Program-made: the position numbers and the translations under genes
Shown here: in pieces, positions 1 to 5,375 of the stretch
Layout: every line of letters begins with the position of its first letter
How positions within the stretch are numbered: position 1 is the stretch's first letter
NCBI GenBank assembly: GCA_007134725.1
Contig: SLKF01000220.1
Coordinates: 1 to 9,185, forward strand
Direction: 5' to 3'
Length of the DNA stretch: 9,185 nucleotides
Origin: Clostridiales bacterium
Lineage (GTDB): Bacteria > Bacillota > Clostridia > Peptostreptococcales > T1SED10-28
The notes under the pieces: model-generated
The model's input: only the letters and a program-made list of their open reading frames with translations
Told to the model about the DNA's origin: nothing
The model's database searches: none

Positions 1-2
1 AT

Positions 3-188
3 CGGGAACATTATAAAATTATAGATTTTTTTCCGGAAATAAAACTTCTAACTATTGATCAAAAAACGATTCACCACTTTGATCCTGAAGAATTTAGTTT
101 TTATAACATCAATAAAAAGGAAGACTATGAACGAGCGAAAGTTATTAATAATTATCTAAGGAGGCAGAAAAATGGAGATTATAAGTAA
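3..188 (+). CDS. mobA: C-terminal end of a MobA-like molybdenum cofactor guanylyltransferase (partial, 5' end outside window)
   Basis: An open frame enters from the left edge and ends at TAA 186-188, giving the last 61 residues of a protein. The tail has the layout of the MobA C terminus: a charged strand (FPEIKLLTID), a short helix, then FDPEEFSFYNINKKEDYERA. This resembles the F-x-N-I-N-T-P-E-D-x-x-x-A ending that closes the MobA nucleotidyltransferase fold. MobA transfers GMP from GTP to molybdopterin in the cytoplasm to make the guanine dinucleotide cofactor of molybdenum or tungsten enzymes. The catalytic N-terminal half (G-rich loop, magnesium Asp) is not in the window, so function rests on the tail alone. 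A related MobA-like NTP transferase cannot be excluded. The gene overlaps the next start by 17 bases, which suggests translational coupling. Confidence 0.65.
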   Translation, partial: REHYKIIDFFPEIKLLTIDQKTIHHFDPEEFSFYNINKKEDYERAKVINNYLRRQKNGDYK

Positions 189-516
189 AGAAGGAAAAAT
201 CGAGATTTCCAATGAAGTAATAATGACAGTCATTCGGGAAGCTGTAAAAGATGTGGAGGGAATTGTTTCATTTTCCAGTGGGGTATCGGACTCTTTTGCT
301 GAAGTCTTTAGTAAAAAAACATCCAGTAAAAAAGGCGTTAAGATTCAAAAAGGTGATGAGGAAATTGTTGTTAATATATCCGTTGTCATCCAATTGGGCA
401 TTCGAATTCCTGATGTTATTGAGAAAGTGCAAAAACGAATCAAAGAAATGGTTCAATCAATGACTGATATACCGGTAGAACAGGTTAATGTATATATCCA
501 AGACATAGAAATTTAA
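172..516 (+). CDS. Asp23/Gls24 family envelope stress response protein
   Basis: A 114-residue protein covering the whole Asp23 (DUF322) domain. It opens with GKIEISNEVIMTVIREAV, continues with a helix ending in DVEGIVSF, then a basic linker, the strand EEIVVNISVVIQLGIRIPDV, an amphipathic helix (about residues 83-98) and the ending VEQVNVYIQDIEI. Length and order match the short YloU/YqhY-type members. In Firmicutes these proteins are linked to cell-envelope stress or, in YqhY, to control of lipid synthesis; the exact role here cannot be read from sequence. The ATG at 172 has a strong TAAGGAGG (157-164) seven bases upstream. That ribosome site lies inside the mobA-like frame, whose stop is at 188, so the pair is probably co-transcribed. 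No membrane anchor is visible. Confidence 0.88.
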   Translation: MEIISKEGKIEISNEVIMTVIREAVKDVEGIVSFSSGVSDSFAEVFSKKTSSKKGVKIQKGDEEIVVNISVVIQLGIRIPDVIEKVQKRIKEMVQSMTDIPVEQVNVYIQDIEI

Positions 517-583
517 AAACATTTATGAGAATGAAGAAAGTAATAATTTTTAGTAAAACTCTATATCATTTACTTTTTTCTTC

Positions 584-592
584 TGGTATAAT
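584..592 (+). promoter_or_regulatory. Extended -10 promoter for the Na/Pi transporter gene
   Basis: TGGTATAAT (584-592) is a perfect extended -10 element (TGnTATAAT). No good -35 box lies at 16-18 bases upstream (564-569 reads TATCAT), which is usual for extended -10 promoters. It would start RNA near base 600, leaving a leader of about 45 bases before the start codon at 646. Confidence 0.6.
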
Positions 593-645
593 GACCTTTG
601 CATTATAATTATTTAATTAATTTCATGAACTAGGGAGGCAGCGGA

Positions 646-2265
646 ATGGAGATATTTTTTGGTGTTCTGGGAGGGCTCGGTCTTTTCCTTTATGGTATGC
701 ATGTAATGAGTTCGAGCTTACAACGAGCAGCCGGTGATAAGTTGAAGGATATTATCGGACTATTGACCACAAATCGAATTTTAGGGGTTGCAGTGGGAGC
801 CGTAGTAACGGCTATTGTACAAAGTAGTAGTGCAACCACGGTAATGGTGGTCGGATTTGTAAATGCAGGAATGATGAACCTTAGTCAAGCGGTAGGAGTT
901 ATTATGGGTGCTAATATTGGGACTACCGTTACTGCTCAAGTAATTTCTTTTAGAATTGATCGGTATGCTCCAATGATTATCGGTATTGCGGTACTTATTT
1001 GGTTGGTTACAAAAAATCGTAGAATAAAGCAAATCGCTGAAGCTTTTATCGGCTTTGGAATTCTTTTTGTTGGAATGAGCTTTATGGGTGATGCGGTAAG
1101 ACCGCTACGAGAACTGCAGGCATTTCAAGATTTAATTATCAGTTTTTCCGACAATCCTTTATTAGGAGTTTTAGCAGGCTTTTTCATTACCGTTGCATTA
1201 CAAAGTAGTACCGCTTCCACCAGTATTGTTTTGGCTTTATCTCTACAAGGTTTGGTACCCTTGAATGCAGCATTACCTGTATTGTTTGGAATTAATATTG
1301 GAACCACGGTTACGGCAATCATTTCTTCCATTGGAGCTAATAGAACTGCTCGTCGAGCTGCTGCTGCCCACTTTGTATTCAATGTTGTCGGTACCCTGGT
1401 ATTTTTAATCTTCCTTAGAGCACCCTTGTATTGGGTAGTAGAGCAACTGTCACCGGATAGTGTTACACGGCAAATAGCAAATGCTCATACGATTTTTAAT
1501 GTTGTCAGTACACTGATGTTGTTACCTTTCGCAGGATTAATTGTTAAAACTGCCAAAAAGATTGTACCCGGCGAAGAGGATGTACAAGAGGGGATCAAGT
1601 ATATCGATATACGATTGTTGGAGACACCTTCCATTGCTTTAAATTCTGCGATGAGAGAAACCCTACATATGGGTAATACGGCAAAGAAAACACTCCACAC
1701 GGCACTCCAAGGCTTTTTTAATAAAAATGAAAAAGCCATTATGGAAGGGTTTAGAATTGAAAAAATTGTCAATGAAATTGAACGGGAGCTATCGTCTTAT
1801 TTGGTAAAGCTTTCAAATACGGATATTTCCAAGAAAAACCGTGAAATTCTTACTGGTTTATTTAATACCATTAATGATATTGAACGGGTGGGTGATCATG
1901 CGGATAATATCGCAGAGCTTGCCTTATATAAGCTGGAAAATAATTTATTCTTTTCAGAAGAAGCCAATGATGAATTAGATACAATGAGTACATTGACCAT
2001 AGATGCTTATGAGAAGTCGTTAACGGCCATGACAAATTTGGATCAATCACTGGCATTAGAAGTTTTAGAAATTGAAAACCGTGTTGATGAGATGGAGAAA
2101 AAATTGCGTTACAATCATATTGACCGGTTAAATAAAAATCTATGCAATACGGGATCCGGTGTTGTATTTTTAGATATAATAAGCAATCTTGAACGGATTA
2201 GTGATCACGCTTCAAATATTGCCTATTCGGTTTTAGATCAAATCAAATTAAATTCTCAGGTTTAG
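646..2265 (+). CDS. Na+/phosphate cotransporter family protein with C-terminal PhoU-like domain
   Basis: A 539-residue inner membrane protein of the NptA/YjbB-like Na/Pi cotransporter family. Two inverted-type repeats of the Na_Pi_cotrans domain are visible. The first has QSSSATT (59-65) and GANIGTTVTA (88-97); the second has QSSTAST (186-192) and GINIGTTVTA (215-224). These QSS motifs form the substrate and sodium site in this family. Hydrophobic helices fill about residues 1-305. From about 335 to 530 the protein is a soluble helical bundle with two PhoU-like repeats, each carrying an E-R-x-x-D-H-A-x-N-I-A signature (around 412-422 and 513-523). That architecture is standard for bacterial members, and the PhoU-like part is thought to be regulatory. 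ATG 646 follows AGGGAGG (632-638). The gene has its own promoter and terminator, so it appears monocistronic. Whether it imports or exports phosphate cannot be told. Confidence 0.9.
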   Translation: MEIFFGVLGGLGLFLYGMHVMSSSLQRAAGDKLKDIIGLLTTNRILGVAVGAVVTAIVQSSSATTVMVVGFVNAGMMNLSQAVGVIMGANIGTTVTAQVISFRIDRYAPMIIGIAVLIWLVTKNRRIKQIAEAFIGFGILFVGMSFMGDAVRPLRELQAFQDLIISFSDNPLLGVLAGFFITVALQSSTASTSIVLALSLQGLVPLNAALPVLFGINIGTTVTAIISSIGANRTARRAAAAHFVFNVVGTLVFLIFLRAPLYWVVEQLSPDSVTRQIANAHTIFNVVSTLMLLPFAGLIVKTAKKIVPGEEDVQEGIKYIDIRLLETPSIALNSAMRETLHMGNTAKKTLHTALQGFFNKNEKAIMEGFRIEKIVNEIERELSSYLVKLSNTDISKKNREILTGLFNTINDIERVGDHADNIAELALYKLENNLFFSEEANDELDTMSTLTIDAYEKSLTAMTNLDQSLALEVLEIENRVDEMEKKLRYNHIDRLNKNLCNTGSGVVFLDIISNLERISDHASNIAYSVLDQIKLNSQV

Positions 2266-2315
2266 TTTTTAATATTGTAGTTCAAAAGTCGAATTTTTAT
2301 CATTGTTTTAATAAT

Positions 2316-2355
2316 AAAATAACCCTGTTTCTCTCAGTAGAAACAGGGTTATTTT
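2316..2355 (+). terminator. Intrinsic terminator after the Na/Pi transporter gene
   Basis: A perfect 17-bp stem (2316-2332 with 2339-2355) encloses a 6-base loop CTCAGT. The GC-rich core is ACCCTGTTTCT, and the A-rich foot pairs with a TTATTTT tail. Because the foot is A-rich on one side and T-rich on the other, it could work in both directions, but no gene converges here. It ends 47 bases before the next start codon. Confidence 0.85.
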
Positions 2356-2402
2356 CATGACAAGTGGGTATATTAAAGTTAAGAGTAAAGGAGAGGATAG
2401 AC

Positions 2403-3128
2403 ATGAAAAATATTGGGGCACTATTTGATGTAGACGGAACCCTGTATCGGGACTCCTTAATGGTGGAGCATTTTAAGAAAATGATTAAATATGAAATTAT
2501 TGATCCTTCCATATGGCATAATGAAGCAAAAAAGACCTTTCAGAACTGGGATAAACGACAAGGAAACTATGAAGACTATCTCCTGGAAGTGGCTCATATA
2601 TATATCAATTCGGTGAAGGGCATTAATCGAAAACATATGGAATTTATGTGTGACCAGGTAATTGCAAAGAAAGGAGAACGGGTATATGTGTACACCCGTG
2701 ATCGAATACAATGGCATAAAGATCAGGGACATACCATTATTTTCATTTCCGGAGGTCCGGATTACTTAGTAGAAAAAATGGCTGAAAAATATGGGGTGCA
2801 GGATTTCATAGGAACTAAATACCATGTGGATAGCCAAGGTGATTTAACCGGTGAGATTGACCAAATGTGGGACTCCCACAGCAAAGAAGAGGCTATTAAA
2901 AAATTCGAAGAAAAATATAATTTGGATCTCGGAAAGAGTTATGCCTATGGGGATACCAATGGTGATATTTCTATGTTAAGAGCTGTTGGAAACCCAACAG
3001 CCATTAATCCTGTAAAAGAACTGTTGATAAATATAAAAAAAGATAAAGTATTGAAAGAAAAAGTTCATTTGGTAGTCGAGCGAAAGGACGTAATTTATAG
3101 GTTGAGTACCGATGTGGAAATTCTCTAA
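2403..3128 (+). CDS. HAD superfamily subfamily IB phosphatase (SerB-like)
   Basis: A 241-residue cytoplasmic haloacid dehalogenase-fold hydrolase. Motif I is FDVDGTL with nucleophile D9 and acid/base D11. Motif II is the serine in IIFISGG (S116). Motif III has the lysine of SKEEA (K161), and motif IV is GDTNGD (D184, D188) for magnesium. The helical cap between motifs I and II (about residues 17-100) and the stretch GTKYHVDSQGDLTGEI are typical of the IB subfamily, which includes phosphoserine phosphatase and relatives of unknown substrate. The substrate is therefore open: a small phosphomonoester is likely, phosphoserine possible. I chose ATG 2403 because AAAGGAG (2387-2393) sits nine bases upstream and the DxDGT motif is then near the N terminus, as usual. 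A GTG at 2364 in the same frame has no ribosome site. No clear promoter is visible between the preceding terminator and this gene. Confidence 0.85.
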   Translation: MKNIGALFDVDGTLYRDSLMVEHFKKMIKYEIIDPSIWHNEAKKTFQNWDKRQGNYEDYLLEVAHIYINSVKGINRKHMEFMCDQVIAKKGERVYVYTRDRIQWHKDQGHTIIFISGGPDYLVEKMAEKYGVQDFIGTKYHVDSQGDLTGEIDQMWDSHSKEEAIKKFEEKYNLDLGKSYAYGDTNGDISMLRAVGNPTAINPVKELLINIKKDKVLKEKVHLVVERKDVIYRLSTDVEIL

Positions 3129-3239
3129 TAAGAACTTCATTAAAGCATCTCTTTACATCAAAACTACTGGAGTCATAAAATTGAAAACCATATCAATTGG
3201 TATCTAAAGTATGGAGACAAAAATATAATATCTAAGATT

Positions 3240-3296
3240 AAAAACGTAATAAGACTTAAAGAGTATGAATAAACTCTTCGTCTCAATTACGTTTTT
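3240..3296. terminator. Bidirectional terminator between the convergent HAD phosphatase and apbE genes
   Basis: A long imperfect hairpin. The outer stem of 11 bp pairs 3240-3250 (AAAAACGTAAT) with 3286-3296, followed by AGAC (3252-3255) with GTCT (3280-3283) and AAGAGT (3259-3264) with ACTCTT (3273-3278) around an 8-base loop. Read on the + strand it ends in TTTTTT (3292-3297); on the - strand it ends in TTTTT. It lies between two converging genes, so it can stop both transcripts. Confidence 0.75.
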
Positions 3297-3346
3297 TAGT
3301 GTTTAATTATATATTTTCTGTTAGTTGGTCTATCGTTAAATTTGTT

Positions 3347-4399
3347 TTATTCTACAATGAAATATTCTTCATCCATGATTTCAAAAAGATCCAAGACCCC
3401 TGGAGTTACATATACTTCTTTGTTTTCCGTTATCAATATCGCTTCTATATCGTCCAGATCATTAACGAAACTTAGACCATCTTCCAGTCCCATAACAAAG
3501 ATGGCAGTGGAGAGAATGTCCCCTTCCAGTGCGGTATCTGATATCACTGTGACACTGGATAATTGGTTATCTGTAGGATAACCGGTACTGGGATTTAGAA
3601 TATGATGGTATAGTTGACCTTCTTCTGTAAAATAACGCTCATAGTCCCCCGAGGAAACCACGGACATATCGGAAGAAAACAACCTTCCCATCACACCGGA
3701 TTCTCCGATTATGGGCTTACTGATGCCAATCCTCCATTCATTTCCATCGGGATTCCCCCCGAGAACGTAAACATCCCCGCCAAAATCCACAATACCATGT
3801 TCTATCCCATGTTCCTCAATGACGCGTATAGCTTCATCAACTGCATACCCTTTCGCAATACCGCCTAAATCTAAAATCATTTTCGGGTCTTTAATTTTGG
3901 CTTCGTAATTTTCCTCGTTGAGGGTCAATTGATCCAAATCAAAGTGGTTAAGGAGGGCTTCGATTTCAGTTTTCTCCGGGACTCTCTGATTATCCCCACC
4001 AATATCCCAAAGATTAATCAAGGCGCCGATCCCGATATTAAAAGTTCCATCAGTTAACTCTTGGTATTCTTTCCCGAGTTGCAGCATATGAAATGTCTCT
4101 ACGTTCACTGTAACGGCTGATTCTCCTGCCTGGGCGTTTAGTCTTGATATATCACTATCTTCAATATTGGAACTCATTAAACGTTCGATCTCGTCGACTC
4201 TTACAAAAACCGCCTCGATAACCTTTTGCCCTTGTTCTTCACTAGAAGCGTAAACGGTTACCTGATTATAGGTTCCCAGGGCAAATCTACTTTCTTGAAT
4301 CAACTGATAATCCTCTTTTTCGGAACAACCGATAAACAGCATGAAAGAAATGAAAACAATCCCTGCCAGAAGAAATTTTTTAAGGTTTCTATTTTTCAA
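3347..4399 (-). CDS. apbE: ApbE family FAD:protein FMN transferase, lipoprotein
   Basis: A 350-residue protein, usual length for ApbE. It begins with a basic N terminus (KNRNLKK) and a hydrophobic segment ending LFIGC, so C25 is the likely lipidated cysteine and the enzyme would sit on the outer face of the membrane. Family motifs in order: ALGTYNQVTVYA (40-51), GALINLWDIGG (125-135), LDLGGIAKGYAVD (176-188), VDFGGD (204-209), SSGDYERYF (249-257), HHILNPSTGYP (265-275) and ALEGDILSTAIFVMG (290-304) with metal-binding D294. ApbE cleaves FAD and attaches FMN to a Thr or Ser of target proteins such as Rnf/Nqr subunits or flavin-binding reductases; no target gene is visible here. I chose the TTG at 4399 because AAGGAG (4413-4408) lies eight bases before it. 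The GTG at 4408 overlaps that site and would add only three residues. Confidence 0.9.
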   Translation of the reverse strand: MKNRNLKKFLLAGIVFISFMLFIGCSEKEDYQLIQESRFALGTYNQVTVYASSEEQGQKVIEAVFVRVDEIERLMSSNIEDSDISRLNAQAGESAVTVNVETFHMLQLGKEYQELTDGTFNIGIGALINLWDIGGDNQRVPEKTEIEALLNHFDLDQLTLNEENYEAKIKDPKMILDLGGIAKGYAVDEAIRVIEEHGIEHGIVDFGGDVYVLGGNPDGNEWRIGISKPIIGESGVMGRLFSSDMSVVSSGDYERYFTEEGQLYHHILNPSTGYPTDNQLSSVTVISDTALEGDILSTAIFVMGLEDGLSFVNDLDDIEAILITENKEVYVTPGVLDLFEIMDEEYFIVE

Positions 4400-4407
4400 T
4401 TTATACA

Positions 4408-4413
4408 CTCCTT
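4408..4413 (-). promoter_or_regulatory. Ribosome binding site that sets a TTG start for apbE
   Basis: On the minus strand AAGGAG occupies 4413-4408. The in-frame GTG begins at the last G of this box and is therefore too close to use it. The TTG at 4399-4397 is eight bases downstream, an ideal distance. Confidence 0.7.
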
Positions 4414-4454
4414 AGAATTAAAGTATTTAATAATTAAAAGCAGAATTGTAAGTT

Positions 4455-4931
4455 TTATTTTTCGGATAAATAGTCTTTTGCATATAATAGATCCATCTTA
4501 TTATTAAGACGATGATGCCGTAAGTTTGCTGCAACATAGAATCCTTTGTTCCGATATAAGTTTCGCCCAATAATATTGGACTCTGTAATGATGATGTATA
4601 CTCGTTGTAAAGGACAGTTTCTTGACTGATAAAAATCTTCAATATCCTTAAGGCAGTTATTCACTAAAATAGAACCATATCCTTGTCCACGAAATTCTTT
4701 TAAAATGGACATTTGAAATATTTCGACCATTCCGGAATTGACCCCTTCTTTTATAGACCAGGTGATTCCTCCTATAATTTGATTGTTTCGAATGGCCACA
4801 AAGGATCGATGGGTAAAGATACAAGCATTTGCATACTGTTCTGCAAGATCTTAAAAGGACCCGTATCTGTTTAAATAATCATTTATAAAATAAGATTTCG
4901 TATTCAACGTTGCCAGTTTTATTTCTGTCAT
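4455..4931 (-). pseudogene. GNAT family N-acetyltransferase gene interrupted by an in-frame TAA stop
   Basis: Minus-strand reading from ATG 4931 gives MTEIKLATLNTKSYF... for 26 codons, then TAA (4853-4851). The same frame then continues without any shift for 131 more codons to the stop at 4455. The part after the stop holds a recognisable GNAT acetyl-CoA fold: motif A with SILKEFRGQGYG (R-G-Q-G-Y-G at codons 81-86 counted from the ATG) and motif B with NLYRNKGFY. The ATG has AGGAGG (4945-4940) eight bases upstream and a promoter, so expression signals survive. The sequence around the stop reads GSF-stop-DLAEQ. A single base change from GAA, AAA or CAA would create it, implying a recent nonsense mutation or a base-call error. 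The longest piece after the stop starts at GTG 4799, with no ribosome site. It shares its strand with apbE and lies 55 bases upstream of it. The substrate is unknown. Confidence 0.8.
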
Positions 4932-4979
4932 ATCATTGTCCTCCTATAAATCAATAAAGCTTAGTAAAAGCTCTTCATT

Positions 4980-5008
4980 ACTTTATCAAATTAATGAAAG
5001 ATAGTCAA
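4980..5008 (-). promoter_or_regulatory. Promoter for the acetyltransferase pseudogene (and possibly apbE)
   Basis: On the minus strand TTGACT (5008-5003) is followed after 17 bases by TAAAGT (4985-4980). The -35 matches five of six consensus bases and the -10 four of six. The predicted RNA would carry a leader of about 40 bases before ATG 4931. Confidence 0.5.
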
Positions 5009-5016
5009 TTTACCCC

Positions 5017-5044
5017 TTGAATTTATTTCAAAGTGATGTATAAT
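5017..5044 (+). promoter_or_regulatory. Promoter for the 51-residue small gene
   Basis: TTGAAT (5017-5022), a 16-base spacer and a perfect TATAAT (5039-5044). It lies back to back with the minus-strand promoter, the two -35 boxes being eight bases apart. It would start RNA around 5051, about 35 bases before the GTG at 5086. Confidence 0.65.
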
Positions 5045-5085
5045 AATACCTAATATAGATTATTTATACCAAGGTGGTGGAAATC

Positions 5086-5241
5086 GTGCAAAAGAAAGAT
5101 ACCAACAAACTTTTAAAATCATATGAAACGCTTCAAAAAAATGATACCGGTTCAAACCAGGATGTAAAAGGCTATTGGGAATGGAATAAGCTTTATAACA
5201 ACCGAAATCAACGTATTGATGCATGGAAAAACAGTAGATAA
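5086..5241 (+). CDS. Small hydrophilic protein of unknown function (51 aa)
   Basis: GTG 5086 to TAA 5241 encodes 51 residues, beginning MQKKDTNKLLKSYETLQKND and ending NQRIDAWKNSR. It is highly charged and Asn/Lys-rich, with no membrane segment, signal peptide or cysteine, and has a Trp/Tyr-rich core (GYWEWNKLYNNR). I do not recognise the family. Reality as a gene is supported by its surroundings: AAGGTGG (5071-5077) eight bases before the GTG, a good promoter (5017-5044), and a terminator hairpin that contains the stop codon. It is divergent from the acetyltransferase pseudogene and convergent with the beta-CASP nuclease gene, so it is a unit of its own. No function is proposed. Confidence 0.65.
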   Translation: MQKKDTNKLLKSYETLQKNDTGSNQDVKGYWEWNKLYNNRNQRIDAWKNSR

Positions 5242-5255
5242 TTATCTACTGTTTT
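5228..5255 (+). terminator. Intrinsic terminator overlapping the stop codon of the 51-residue gene
   Basis: AAAACAGTAGA (5228-5238) pairs perfectly with TCTACTGTTTT (5245-5255) around the loop TAATTA. The stop codon TAA (5239-5241) begins the loop. The T-rich foot continues into AATGTTTT. The sequence is a near-perfect palindrome, so it could also stop minus-strand transcripts from the nuclease gene, which has no terminator of its own that I can see. Confidence 0.75.
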
Positions 5256-5375
5256 AATGTTTTATCATATTTTCTAATAAGCAAAACGATTAGGGAACAA
5301 CATTGTGGTATATTAAGGGGATATTAACTCCTATACATAGTACTTTTCAGGGAAATAATAAACAGTTTTAAAAAA

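Noticed and set aside
533..583. Inverted repeat GAAGAAAGTAA (533-543) with TTACTTTTTTCTTC (570-583) as a terminator for the Asp23 gene or an operator
   Set aside because: The stem needs a three-base bulge, is A/T-rich, has a loop of about 26 bases and has no T tract after it; weak by eye.
2364..2402. GTG at 2364 as start of the HAD phosphatase
   Set aside because: It has no ribosome site and would add 13 residues before the conserved DxDGT motif; ATG 2403 has AAAGGAG at good spacing.
4455..4799. A complete short 114-residue acetyltransferase starting at GTG 4799
   Set aside because: No Shine-Dalgarno precedes this GTG, the start would fall inside the GNAT fold, and the upstream frame with a proper start and ribosome site reads straight into it apart from one TAA.
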